DNA of 64,000 nt from Lysinibacillus sphaericus OT4b.31 (GTDB lineage Bacteria; Bacillota; Bacilli; Bacillales_A; Planococcaceae), in assembly GCF_000392615.1 (NCBI RefSeq), contig NZ_KB933398.1, forward strand, positions 3,519,705-3,583,704, read 5' to 3'. Position numbers and translations under genes: made by a program. The first letter of the stretch is position 1; the number at the start of each line of letters is the position of its first letter. Positions 55,723-64,000 of the stretch are shown one piece after another. The notes beneath the pieces are model-generated. The model saw only the letters and a program-made list of their open reading frames with translations. It did not search any database and was not told the DNA's origin.

Positions 55723-58140
55723 TTATTTTACTACGATGTTCACAAGCTTACCTGGAATAACAATTACTTTTACTAAGTTTTTGCCTGCCATATATTCTTG
55801 TACTTTGTCGTCTGCTAGTGCTACTTTTTCAATCTCTTCTTTCGAAGCATCTTTTGATACAATAATTTTCGCACGCACTTTACCTGCTACTTGCACAGCT
55901 ACTTCTACTTCGTCATCCACTAATTTTGATTCGTCGTATGCTGGCCATTCTTCGTACGAAATTGACCCTTCGTGTCCAAGCAATTGCCATAATTCTTCTG
56001 CAACGTGAGGAACGATTGGTGCAAGCAACTTCACAAAGCCTTCAACGTAAGCCATTGGCACTACATCTGCTTTATAGCAATCATTAATGTATACCATCAT
56101 TTGTGAGATAGCTGTATTAAAGCGCATACCTTCGTAATCCTCTGTCACTTTTTTCACAGTTTGGTGGTATGACTTTTCAAGCGACTTATCATCAGAAACT
56201 TGAACCTTTGCGGCTAATGTTCCTTGTTCTTCATTCACAAATAGACGCCAAATGCGGTCTAAGAAACGACGAGCACCATCTAATCCATTCGTCGACCACG
56301 CAACAGAAGCCTCTAGAGGACCCATAAACATTTCATAAAGACGTAATGTATCTGCGCCGTGAGAAGCAATGATTTCATCTGGATTCACAACATTGCCTTT
56401 TGATTTAGACATTTTTTCGTTACCTTCACCAAGAATCATTCCTTGGTTGAATAACTTTTGGAATGGTTCTTTCGTGTGTACCACACCTAAATCGTATAGA
56501 ACTTTATGCCAGAAGCGTGCGTATAGTAAATGCAGTACCGCATGTTCCGCTCCACCAACATAAATATCAACTGGTAACCAGCGCTTTAGTAACTCTGGGT
56601 CTGCAATTGCTTCTGTATTGTTCGGATCGATATAGCGAAGGAAATACCAACTTGAACCTGCCCATTGTGGCATTGTATTCGTTTCACGACGCCCCTTCTT
56701 ACCTGTTTCAGGATCTACAACATTGACCCAATCTGAAATATTGGCCAGTGGTGATTCACCTGTACCAGAAGGACGAATATTTTCCGTTTTCGGTAGCACT
56801 AATGGTAATTCACATTCTGGTACTGGCGTCGTTGTACCATCTTCCCAATGAATCATTGGAATTGGCTCACCCCAATAACGCTGACGAGAGAATAACCAAT
56901 CACGCAGACGATAAGAAATTTTCTTCTCACCCACACCTTTTTCCTCTAACCATTCGATTGCTTTGGCAATGGCCTCAACTTTATCAAGACCATCTAGGAA
57001 ACCAGAGTTAATATGCTTACCGTCGCCAGTGAATGCTTCATTTTCGACGTCTCCACCTTCAAGCACTGCTTTGATGTCTAAACCAAATTCTTTGGCAAAT
57101 TCATAGTCACGCTCATCATGTGCAGGAACCGCCATAATTGCACCTGTACCGTAAGTAGCAAGTACATAGTCTGCAATCCAAATTGGCATTTTATGACCGT
57201 TTACTGGGTTTACTGCATAAGCGCCAGTGAAAACACCTGTTTTTTCTTTCGCTAAATCTGTACGTTCAAGGTCAGATTTTAATTTTACTTTATCTAGATA
57301 TGCTTCGACCGCTTCTTTTTGGTCAGCAGTTGTAATTTGTGCTACTAATTTATGTTCTGGTGCAAGTACTGCGTAAGTGGCACCGAATAATGTGTCTGGA
57401 CGAGTTGTGAAGACTGTAAAGTTTTTGTCTGTCCCATCGATGTCAAATGTTACTTCTGCCCCTTCTGAACGACCAATCCAGTTGCGTTGCATATCTTTAA
57501 TTGATTCTGGCCAGTCTACTTCTTCTAAGTCATCGATTAAGCGGTCTGCATAAGCAGTAATTTTTAGCATCCATTGCTTCATTGGACGACGTTCTACTGG
57601 ATGACCACCGCGCTCTGATTTCCCATCAATGACTTCTTCGTTTGCAAGTACTGTGCCTAATGCTGGGCACCAGTTTACAGCTACTTCATCTATATACGCT
57701 AAACCTTTTTTGTAAAGTTGAATGAAAATCCATTGTGTCCATTTGTAGTATTCAGGATCCGTTGTGTTAATTTCTCGATCCCAGTCATAGCTAAAGCCTA
57801 ATTCTTGGATTTGACGCTTGAATGTAGCAATATTTTTTGCAGTAAATTCAGCTGGGTCATTTCCTGTATCTAGTGCATATTGTTCTGCTGGCAATCCAAA
57901 TGCATCCCAGCCCATAGGGTGTAGAACATTATAGCCTTGCATACGCTTGAAACGTGATAGGATATCTGTTGCTGTATAACCTTCTGGATGCCCTACATGA
58001 AGACCTGCGCCAGATGGATATGGGAACATGTCTAATGCATAAAATTTCGGTTTAACCGTTTCATTTTCTGTTTTAAATGTTTTGTTGTCAGCCCAATATT
58101 GCTGCCATTTTTTTTCGACTTGTTGATGAATAAAAGTCAC
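55723..58140 (-). CDS. leuS: Leucyl-tRNA synthetase
   Basis: Class Ia synthetase charging tRNA-Leu. HIGH motif in [16 protein letters not shown] (about 41-56). An editing domain (about 225-420, [12 protein letters not shown] and [12 protein letters not shown]) removes mischarged amino acids. The KMSKS loop is [12 protein letters not shown] (about 575-586). 805 residues, as in B. subtilis. The start is GTG 58140, with a strong AAGGAGG. It sits behind a T-box leader, so transcription rises when tRNA-Leu is uncharged. Confidence 0.97.
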   Translation of the reverse strand: MTFIHQQVEKKWQQYWADNKTFKTENETVKPKFYALDMFPYPSGAGLHVGHPEGYTATDILSRFKRMQGYNVLHPMGWDAFGLPAEQYALDTGNDPAEFTAKNIATFKRQIQELGFSYDWDREINTTDPEYYKWTQWIFIQLYKKGLAYIDEVAVNWCPALGTVLANEEVIDGKSERGGHPVERRPMKQWMLKITAYADRLIDDLEEVDWPESIKDMQRNWIGRSEGAEVTFDIDGTDKNFTVFTTRPDTLFGATYAVLAPEHKLVAQITTADQKEAVEAYLDKVKLKSDLERTDLAKEKTGVFTGAYAVNPVNGHKMPIWIADYVLATYGTGAIMAVPAHDERDYEFAKEFGLDIKAVLEGGDVENEAFTGDGKHINSGFLDGLDKVEAIAKAIEWLEEKGVGEKKISYRLRDWLFSRQRYWGEPIPMIHWEDGTTTPVPECELPLVLPKTENIRPSGTGESPLANISDWVNVVDPETGKKGRRETNTMPQWAGSSWYFLRYIDPNNTEAIADPELLKRWLPVDIYVGGAEHAVLHLLYARFWHKVLYDLGVVHTKEPFQKLFNQGMILGEGNEKMSKSKGNVVNPDEIIASHGADTLRLYEMFMGPLEASVAWSTNGLDGARRFLDRIWRLFVNEEQGTLAAKVQVSDDKSLEKSYHQTVKKVTEDYEGMRFNTAISQMMVYINDCYKADVVPMAYVEGFVKLLAPIVPHVAEELWQLLGHEGSISYEEWPAYDESKLVDDEVEVAVQVAGKVRAKIIVSKDASKEEIEKVALADDKVQEYMAGKNLVKVIVIPGKLVNIVVK

Positions 58141-58206
58141 GTAAATTCCTCCTTATATATGTGCATTGTTTACTTACTGTTAGAATTGACAAAATATTTA
58201 AAAAAT

Positions 58207-58440
58207 AAAAAAACTCGCCCCTTCCTTTGTTAGAAAGGGACGAGAGAGTTCTTTATCTCCCGCGGTACCACCCAAATTAGTGATCACACTCGGCTCAAGC
58301 TTCCTTAACGCGGAAGGAACGGCGCACGTGGATTTCACGCGAGCAGACTCAGCAGGCGAGTTCAATTTTCTTTCTTGCTAGCTTCCACCAACCGCTAGCT
58401 CTCTAAAAAGAAAAACAAATTTACTATTCCTCATCACTGT
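58207..58440 (-). ncRNA. T-box riboswitch leader of leuS
   Basis: The core TGGGTGGTACCGCG is at 58274-58261 on the minus strand, followed by the terminator AACTCTCTCGTCCCTTTC pairing with GAAGGGGCGAGTTTTTT (58251-58207). Upstream, stem I can carry the specifier CTC (Leu) at 58360-58358, inside GAAAATTGAACTCGCC. Its layout is the standard Bacilli aminoacyl-tRNA synthetase leader. Confidence 0.93.
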
Positions 58441-58459
58441 CTTTACATGTATTGCATTT

Positions 58460-58488
58460 ATTCTAATGGAAAGTTCTGAAAAGCACAA
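58460..58488 (-). promoter_or_regulatory. Promoter of the leuS T-box transcript
   Basis: Minus-strand TTGTGC (58488-58483), 17 bp, TAGAAT (58465-58460). The leader would start near 58453. The REP-like sequence at 58500 ends 12 bp upstream of this -35. Confidence 0.65.
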
Positions 58489-58694
58489 GTGCCTTTTTGG
58501 TGCCTGGCACGCACACAATTTACACACAATTAGCAAAAAAATTTTTCCAGGGCATTTTTCATAGGGATTTCACAAATTAACAATGTTTTTCGGTCATCAA
58601 AATGAAAATATTACTTATCTAAAGATATCTGCATATTTGACGCGCTTTGTAATCATTTTTATGCTAAAGAAAAATACTTAGAAGGGAAGGTCTT

Positions 58695-59258
58695 ATGGCT
58701 AGAAAAAAACGTCAGTGGTCACCACATCATTACAATCATGTAGTGATGCGTGGCAACAATCGCCAAACTATTTTTAACAACGCTGCTGATTACCAAGCGT
58801 TTTTTCGTGTACTGCAATATGCCCATCAAAAATATCCATTTAGCATCGTCGCTTATTGCATTATGACTAACCACTATCATTTACTTATTCGTTCACCTGA
58901 AGTGCCACTAGGAAAAGTGATGGCTATCATCAATCGTCGATACAGTGATTACTTCAATAAAAAATATCAATATACAGGTCAGCTTTACGAACGGCGATAT
59001 TTCGCAGAGCTTGTTCCCTCTCCTATAGGCTTGCTCACCGTAAGTCGCTACATCCATCGCAATCCCATCACAACAAAGACACCCATTGTTGAAAAAATGG
59101 AGTACTATCCATACAGTTCCTATCACCACTATAAGCACAATAAACCGTCACCCTACTCATTTCTTGATACAACCTTACTAAGAACCTATTTGCCTCAAAG
59201 CTCACAGTCCTATTGCCAGTATTGTGAGAAAGAACAAATCGAGCAATTGTTGCACTGA
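58695..59258 (+). CDS. REP-associated tyrosine transposase (Y1/IS200-like, RAYT)
   Basis: 187 residues with the Y1_Tnp fold. The HUH metal site is H60-Y-H62 in CIMTNHYHLLI, and the candidate nucleophile is Tyr119 in SRYIHRNP. The starting stretch YNHVVMRGNNRQTIFNNAAD and GKVMAIINRRYSDYFNKKY and GQLYERRY are typical of RAYTs. They make single-strand cuts at REP hairpins and are host-associated rather than freely mobile. GAAGGGAAGG precedes ATG 58695. A terminator follows. It looks intact. Confidence 0.9.
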   Translation: MARKKRQWSPHHYNHVVMRGNNRQTIFNNAADYQAFFRVLQYAHQKYPFSIVAYCIMTNHYHLLIRSPEVPLGKVMAIINRRYSDYFNKKYQYTGQLYERRYFAELVPSPIGLLTVSRYIHRNPITTKTPIVEKMEYYPYSSYHHYKHNKPSPYSFLDTTLLRTYLPQSSQSYCQYCEKEQIEQLLH

Positions 59259-59262
59259 ACAT

Positions 59263-59303
59263 AAAAAGCTCCGTACGAGGATTTCCATCATACGGAGCTT
59301 TTT
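59263..59303. terminator. Terminator of the RAYT gene
   Basis: AAAAAGCTCCGTA pairs with TACGGAGCTTTTT over a 15-base loop. It would work in either direction, so it may also serve sulP. Confidence 0.92.
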
Positions 59304-59325
59304 GAATTGTAGTAAATTGTCAGAA

Positions 59326-61047
59326 TTATGTGCGTGCCAGGCACTTCTCAGCACATTCACGAAATGCAAAATGCTTGCACCCTATACATTTATTTTCATC
59401 CAAATAACATAGGGCTTGGTTAATGGCTACCCCTGTATGTGGATAGAAATTTTCTTCACCAATTTTTTCATACAGGCCATTTCGCTGAAGTGCCACTTTC
59501 AATTCCTCTTGCACACCCGTGACTAAAACAGTGCCACCTTGCTTTGTGAAACTTTCCACTATATTGCTAAAATATGATTCACCTGTAGAATCCATAAAGG
59601 GCACTTTACTCATACGTAAGATTAAAACTTTTGGCTGACCATGAATGTCATGTGAAATCGTTTGCTCAAAAGTTTGAGCGGCTCCAAAAAATAATGGACC
59701 TTCAATTGTATATATACTAATTTGCGGACAATCATGTTGTTCATTAACAACATTTGGTTGCACCTTGCCACTCGATGTCGAATGATCGGGTAAAACCTTT
59801 GATACAACAAGCTTCTCGCTCATACGTTTTGCAAATAATACGACTGCCAAAACAAGACCCACTTCAACTGCTAGTGTCAAACTCGTAAAAACAGTTAGTA
59901 AGAATGTAATGATTAGGACAAGTGAGTCGCCCGATTTCAGTTTTACAATATGTGCAAAATGTTTTTGTTCACTCATATTCCAAGCAACAACCATTAAAAC
60001 AGGTGCCATACTTGCCAATGGAATATGCGAGGCATAAGGGGCTAATAACAATAAAGTCACTAATACAAACACACCGTGAATAATACCCGACACTGGTGAT
60101 GCTGCACCCGTTTTAATATTGGTAGCTGTACGAGCAATTGCGCCAGTTGCAGGAATACCTCCAAACAAAGGCGTCACAATATTAGCAATCCCTTGTCCAA
60201 CGAGCTCCCGATTGCTATTATGTTTGCTATTTGTCATACCGTCCGCTACTACTGCTGATAATAGTGATTCAATCCCCCCGAGCATGGCAATGACAAATGC
60301 TGGGCCTATTAATAATTGAATACGCTCAAATGTAATTTCAGGAATTGAAAAATTCGGTAAGGTATTCGGTATTTGACCATAAGCTGTGGCAATTGTGGCA
60401 ACTTGACCTGAGAAAAAAAACGTTGCGATAACTGTAGAAACAACAATTCCAGCCAAAGCTCCTGGTACCTTTGGTAAAATCTTTGGTGTTACGAGAATTA
60501 TCAAGAGACAAATGATGGCTACTAAAATACTATTAAAATTCGTAGTGCCCAGATGTATGACAAGTTCTTTAATGTTAGCTATAAAATATTCGTGCCGTTC
60601 AATACCCGTGAGTCCTAAAAAATTTGCAATTTGACCTGTAAAGATAATTACTGCAATGCCAGCAGTGAACCCTATTGTTACAGGACGCGGAATATATTTT
60701 ATTAGCGAGCCTAACTTAAAAATCCCCATTAAACATAATATGACACCGGCCATCAATCCAGCTATTAATAGATTTTCATAGCCATAGGTCAGAACAATCC
60801 CTAAAAGAATAGGGACAAAAGCGCCTGTAGGTCCACCTATTTGATATTTCGAACCACCAAATATCGATATGAGTATCCCTGCAATACATGCCGTATAAAT
60901 TCCATACTCCGGCTTTACACCAGAGGCAATAGCAAACGACATCGCCAGAGGTATGGCAACAATACCGACAATAATACCTGACAGTAAATCTTTTTTAAAA
61001 AGACTAACAGAATATCCTTCAAGTCGCCCTGTAAACAGTGACTTCAT
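59326..61047 (-). CDS. SulP-family anion transporter with STAS domain
   Basis: Sulfate- or bicarbonate-type carrier of 573 residues. Ten to twelve helices cover about 20-420 (IGGPTGAFVPILLGI, AGIAVIIFTGQIANFLG), a STAS domain about 445-550 (VLILRMSKVPFMDSTG). The tail has a four-Cys cluster, KCIGCKHF...ECAEKC. I start at ATG 61047 (MKSLFTGRLEG), with GAAGGGAAG ahead, not 61080. The last five codons and the stop lie inside the REP-like sequence at 59323-59344, so the tail may have been altered by that element. It follows the arsR gene, a probable operon. Confidence 0.9.
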   Translation of the reverse strand: MKSLFTGRLEGYSVSLFKKDLLSGIIVGIVAIPLAMSFAIASGVKPEYGIYTACIAGILISIFGGSKYQIGGPTGAFVPILLGIVLTYGYENLLIAGLMAGVILCLMGIFKLGSLIKYIPRPVTIGFTAGIAVIIFTGQIANFLGLTGIERHEYFIANIKELVIHLGTTNFNSILVAIICLLIILVTPKILPKVPGALAGIVVSTVIATFFFSGQVATIATAYGQIPNTLPNFSIPEITFERIQLLIGPAFVIAMLGGIESLLSAVVADGMTNSKHNSNRELVGQGIANIVTPLFGGIPATGAIARTATNIKTGAASPVSGIIHGVFVLVTLLLLAPYASHIPLASMAPVLMVVAWNMSEQKHFAHIVKLKSGDSLVLIITFLLTVFTSLTLAVEVGLVLAVVLFAKRMSEKLVVSKVLPDHSTSSGKVQPNVVNEQHDCPQISIYTIEGPLFFGAAQTFEQTISHDIHGQPKVLILRMSKVPFMDSTGESYFSNIVESFTKQGGTVLVTGVQEELKVALQRNGLYEKIGEENFYPHTGVAINQALCYLDENKCIGCKHFAFRECAEKCLART

Positions 61048-61154
61048 AGTAAATCTTCCCTTCGAAATAATAAATTTCATCGAATCAAGTTAGCAAGATA
61101 TACCTTTACTTTAATTTCAGGATACTTTCTAAGTCGAAAATAGATATACATCTC

Positions 61155-61502
61155 TTATTTAATGTCATCGTTATTTTCACTGACGGTCATTTCTTCTAAT
61201 CTTGAAATTGTATTGATTAAATGATTGTTAAAAATTTTCTTTGCAACGTCTAGTAATTCAATAATCATTGGATCACTCAAAGAATAGTAAACTTTTTTGC
61301 CCTCTTTCATGCCATATACAATATTCTTCGACCGTAAGACACTCAGCTGCTGGGAAACGGCTGAGCCTTCTTTCTCAAGACAGCTTTGAATCTCATTCAC
61401 ACTTTTCTTACCATCAACCAATAATTCAAGAATTCTTATGCGTAATGGATGTGCTAAAGCTTTAAAGAAATCAGCTTTAAATTGTTGTAAGCCTTCTTCC
61501 AC
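61155..61502 (-). CDS. ArsR-family transcriptional regulator
   Basis: A small winged-helix repressor of 115 residues: FFKALAHPLRIRILELLVDG, then SAVSQQLSVLRSKNIVYGMK, then the wing EGKKVYYSLSDP. It has one cysteine only (C in IQSCLEKEG), so the two-Cys sulfur sensor and the CxC metal site are absent. I start at GTG 61502, with GGGGGG ahead. A frame open to 61607 runs across the operator. It lies 108 bp ahead of sulP and probably regulates it and itself. Confidence 0.88.
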   Translation of the reverse strand: MEEGLQQFKADFFKALAHPLRIRILELLVDGKKSVNEIQSCLEKEGSAVSQQLSVLRSKNIVYGMKEGKKVYYSLSDPMIIELLDVAKKIFNNHLINTISRLEEMTVSENNDDIK

Positions 61503-61550
61503 GTAGATCCCCCCATTATGACTGTACTTTGCGACTAGGCTTTTTACGTT

Positions 61551-61576
61551 TACATATTCAAATATTTGAATATGTA
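61551..61576. promoter_or_regulatory. 26-bp perfect palindrome, probable ArsR operator
   Basis: Reads TACATATTCAAAT and its exact reverse complement ATTTGAATATGTA without a gap, about 50 bp upstream of the arsR start. Length and symmetry suit an ArsR dimer site. Confidence 0.8.
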
Positions 61577-61617
61577 TGATTGTAATCTTTAACCCAATCA
61601 ATTTCAACTACAAAATA

Positions 61618-61668
61618 AAAAAAACGAACAAAAAATCTGCTTCAGCACATTTTTCATTCGTTTTAAAT
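61618..61668 (-). terminator. Terminator of yttB
   Basis: Minus-strand AAACGAATGAAAAAT pairs with ATTTTTTGTTCGTTT around a small inner stem, then TTTTATTTT. It lies about 17 bp past the yttB stop. Confidence 0.75.
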
Positions 61669-61684
61669 CCATTTTCTGTATTTA

Positions 61685-62863
61685 TTAATCTATTATCAAA
61701 TTATCTCTTTTTAACGGACGATCATACAAGAGGCATGGAATAATGGCAATTAAAACAATGAAGACTAATATTGATACGAGTGCAATCATGCCGAACTGAT
61801 CAACCATAATGCCACCGAATAAAGGTCCAATCATACGACCGCCAGTTGCTGCACTATTCATAATTCCCTGATAGAAGCCTTGTCGCCCTTTTGGTGCAAG
61901 CTGGTTAGCAATAGTCGGTAAGGCTGGTGTATAGAACATTTCACCGAATGTTAATACAACCATTGCCGCAGCAAACATTTTAAAGTCACTGGCAAATGCA
62001 ATAATTCCAAAAGAAATTGCGATAAGGATAACCCCAAATACTAGTTGTGTTTTTAACTTATCTTCCCAACGTTTTACCAGTGGCGCGATTAAAGGTTGCC
62101 CAATAACAATTAGTAAGCCATTAATTGTCCAAAGTAAACTATATTGCTTTAAACCAAGACCTAGATCCTGTGTATATGAAGAAATCGTCGCACTCCATTG
62201 AGAGTAGGCAAGCCAACATAACACGGATGATGAACTAAGTATTAATAATGCGTAGAATGGTGCTTTATTTGTTATTCGCTTACTTTCACTCACTACATTT
62301 TTAGGAGCAATGCTTCTCGCATCTAACCCTTTAAAAGTTACTAATGCTATAAAGAAGAACAAAATATACATCCCTAAATTCACCATAAACACATAGTCAA
62401 ATCTATAATCAGCGACAATACCTGCGAGGGCAGGACCTACTGCCACACCTAAATTTTGTGCTAAGTAGATTGAATTAAACGCCTTACGACCTCCCTCGGG
62501 CCAAGCCGCTCCTGCTAATGCGAACATCCCCGGAAATACAATACCACCGCTAAAACCAAGAATCGTTAAGAACCACACATAATGCGGCCATCCATGCCAA
62601 ATGGTTAGACCAATTAGGGAAATAATCGTCAACACAATGCCTAACATAATTGACTTATAGCCACCTATTCTATCAAATAAGTAACCGCCTAGTAGATTGC
62701 CTAACACACCAGCAGCTGAATTCAACATCAAAACAAAGCCAGCCATGGCAAGAGACTTTCCTAAATAATCATGCATATATATGGCATTTAAAGGCCATAA
62801 AAAAGAGTTGCCCGTTGTGTTCACAAGCATCCCGATAATTAAAAACCAAACCCTTTTTGGCAT
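61685..62863 (-). CDS. yttB: MFS transporter, YttB-like
   Basis: Twelve helices over 392 residues, with the MFS loop GGYLFDRIGGYKSI after TM2 and GQPLIAPLVKRWEDKL at the midpoint. Length and location next to ytqA fit B. subtilis YttB, a carrier of unknown substrate. ATG 62863 with an AGGTCATG-type site. Single gene with its own terminator. Confidence 0.82.
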   Translation of the reverse strand: MPKRVWFLIIGMLVNTTGNSFLWPLNAIYMHDYLGKSLAMAGFVLMLNSAAGVLGNLLGGYLFDRIGGYKSIMLGIVLTIISLIGLTIWHGWPHYVWFLTILGFSGGIVFPGMFALAGAAWPEGGRKAFNSIYLAQNLGVAVGPALAGIVADYRFDYVFMVNLGMYILFFFIALVTFKGLDARSIAPKNVVSESKRITNKAPFYALLILSSSSVLCWLAYSQWSATISSYTQDLGLGLKQYSLLWTINGLLIVIGQPLIAPLVKRWEDKLKTQLVFGVILIAISFGIIAFASDFKMFAAAMVVLTFGEMFYTPALPTIANQLAPKGRQGFYQGIMNSAATGGRMIGPLFGGIMVDQFGMIALVSILVFIVLIAIIPCLLYDRPLKRDNLIID

Positions 62864-62951
62864 ATCATGACCTCCATTATTTCGCTACTCTAAATAGTTA
62901 GTTTATGCTGAAAAATGAAATTGTACAAGGAAAATAAATTTACCTCGCCTT

Positions 62952-63024
62952 CATAAAGTGAAACTTCATCATTGGGGGTTTGCTTCATTTTAAAACAGTC
63001 TTAGCAACCGTTAGTACGGGATAC
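62952..63024. repeat. Dispersed repeat family 2, copy C (shorter)
   Basis: Starts CATAAAGTGAAACTTCATC and ends CTTAGCAACCGTTAGTACGG GATA (split by the line of reading). It shares both ends with the copies at 8343 and 39577 but lacks about 45 bp of the middle. It lies in the yttB-ytqA gap. Confidence 0.6.
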
Positions 63025-63088
63025 AATCATTACTTCATGACGGAAACGTGCACACGTGATAAAATATACTGTTAGAGGAGTGAAATAC

Positions 63089-64000
63089 ATGACAGAAACA
63101 AACTTTCCTTTTCCTTCTGAGGGGAAAAGATACTATACATGGAATCGCTATTTACGTGATCAGTTTGGCCACAAAGTTTTTAAAGTAGCGCTTGATGCAG
63201 GTTTTGACTGTCCAAACCGTGACGGCACAGTAGCATTTGGTGGCTGTACATTTTGTAGTGCTGCAGGTTCAGGTGACTTTGCAGGAAACAAAGTGGATCC
63301 AATCGATGTACAATTTGCTGAAATTCGAGACAAAATGCATCAAAAATGGAAGGATGGTCAGTACATGGCTTACTTCCAAGCCTACACAAATACCCATGCC
63401 CCCCTTCCTGTATTAAAAGAGAAATTTGAAGCTGCATTAGCACAAGAAGGCGTAGTTGGGCTATCGATTGCGACACGCCCAGACTGCCTGCCAGATGATG
63501 TGGTTGAATATTTAGCAGAGCTAAACGAACGTACGTATTTATGGATTGAACTTGGCCTTCAAACTGTGCACGAAAAAACAGCAAACCTTATTAACCGCGC
63601 CCATGATTATGCCACATATGTAGAGGGTGTAGAAAAGCTTCGTAAATATGGTATTCGTGTTTGCTCCCATATTATTAACGGACTTCCTCTTGAGGACTAT
63701 GACATGATGATGGAGACCGCTCGTGAAGTGGCAAAGCTCGATGTCCAAGGCATTAAAATTCATTTACTGCATTTATTAAAGGGTACGCCGATGGTGAAAC
63801 AATATGAAAAAGGAATGCTAGAATTTTTAGATCAGGATGTTTATACGAAGCTAGTAGCAGATCAGTTAGAACTTTTGCCACCAAACATGGTGATACATCG
63901 CATAACAGGTGATGGACCGATTGATTTAATGATTGGACCAATGTGGAGTGTTAATAAATGGGAAGTATTAAATGGCATTGATGCAGAGCTAGAGAGACGT
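63089..64000 (+). CDS. ytqA: YtqA-like radical SAM protein (3' end cut by window edge)
   Basis: A TIGR01212-type radical SAM enzyme. The 304 visible codons hold the iron-sulfur cysteines in DCPNRDG...GGCTFC (about residues 41-55), then SIATRPDCLPDDVVEYL and IELGLQTVHEKTANLINRAH, all family-typical. B. subtilis YtqA lies next to a methyltransferase (ytqB) that would be beyond the edge. GAGGAG is 9 bases before ATG 63089. Its substrate is unknown to me; recent work ties the family to tRNA modification. Confidence 0.92.
   Translation, partial: MTETNFPFPSEGKRYYTWNRYLRDQFGHKVFKVALDAGFDCPNRDGTVAFGGCTFCSAAGSGDFAGNKVDPIDVQFAEIRDKMHQKWKDGQYMAYFQAYTNTHAPLPVLKEKFEAALAQEGVVGLSIATRPDCLPDDVVEYLAELNERTYLWIELGLQTVHEKTANLINRAHDYATYVEGVEKLRKYGIRVCSHIINGLPLEDYDMMMETAREVAKLDVQGIKIHLLHLLKGTPMVKQYEKGMLEFLDQDVYTKLVADQLELLPPNMVIHRITGDGPIDLMIGPMWSVNKWEVLNGIDAELERR

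Larger units (their letters stand above)
58500..59344. mobile_element. RAYT transposase unit bounded by inverted REP-like sequences
   Basis: GTGCCTGGCACGCAC (58500-58514) recurs in exact inverse as GTGCGTGCCAGGCAC (59330-59344). Agreement extends to 21 of 22 bases (58500-58521 and 59323-59344). Each half contains its own palindrome, GTGCC-T-GGCAC. The only gene inside is the Y1 transposase at 58695. The left part of the unit also holds 150 bp of AT-rich sequence with no gene. Confidence 0.8.

Noticed and set aside
1..64000. tRNA or rRNA genes, prophage, restriction or other defence islands
   Set aside because: I saw no cloverleaf or rRNA sequence and no phage or defence gene families; the only RNA element found is the leuS T-box.

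Overview
The window is AT-rich chromosomal DNA of a low-GC Gram-positive spore-former. Gene content and order match the acsA-acuABC-ccpA-aroA-murC-ytpR region of Bacillus subtilis. The best placement is the Lysinibacillus sphaericus group. The D-amino-acid transaminase at 29002-29856 reads almost like the known L. sphaericus enzyme, and a D-aspartate ligase homologue at 23716-24942 fits the L-Lys-D-Asp peptidoglycan of that genus. This placement comes from reading the proteins, not from a database search.

Layout. 1-2090: arginine biosynthesis (argC, partial argJ) under an ArgR-type promoter. 2284-8126: carbon overflow control, with acsA (acetyl-CoA synthetase) divergent from acuABC (its acetyltransferase, a CBS-ACT protein and its deacetylase), then ccpA. 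8518-9603: aroA. 9775-11931: a large FtsA-like protein with a repeat-rich C-terminus. 11991-18194: ytxH- and ytxG-like genes, murC and the DNA translocase sftA. 18405-31289: mostly minus-strand housekeeping genes (ytpR, ytpQ, a lipoprotein, DUF84 NTPase, ytoP, D-Asp ligase, ytnP, trmB, lipid kinase, dat, pepV). 31645-41064: ytzE, an MFS carrier, a GGDEF protein, rsuA, murJ, asparagine synthase and ytfP. 41065-42177: a graveyard of repeats and IS1182 fragments. 42178-53215: an AIM24 protein, an OFA-type MFS carrier and a complete TRAP dicarboxylate system (dctS, dctR, two binding proteins, dctQ, dctM), followed by a frameshifted MFS gene. 53693-55136: an ECF sigma/anti-sigma pair. 55723-58488: leuS with a T-box leader. 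58500-59344: a RAYT transposase gene bounded by inverted REP-like sequences. 59326-64000: SulP transporter, ArsR regulator, yttB, and ytqA running off the edge.

How the genes fit together. Carbon control is one theme: ccpA sits beside the acetate genes it is known to regulate in Bacillus, and a near-consensus cre lies in front of the TRAP binding-protein genes. Cell-wall synthesis is a second theme: murC, murJ, D-Asp ligase, D-amino-acid transaminase and possibly the asparagine synthase could all feed one L-Lys-D-Asp peptidoglycan.

Non-coding DNA is rich in repeats. There is a 21-bp tandem array, a 36-bp coding repeat in sftA, at least two dispersed repeat families and decayed IS1182 pieces. 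The strongest candidates for a little-described system are the RAYT/REP unit that overlaps the end of sulP, the FtsA-like protein with about five C-terminal repeats, and the hairpin-plus-GC-block repeats that appear to serve as terminators.
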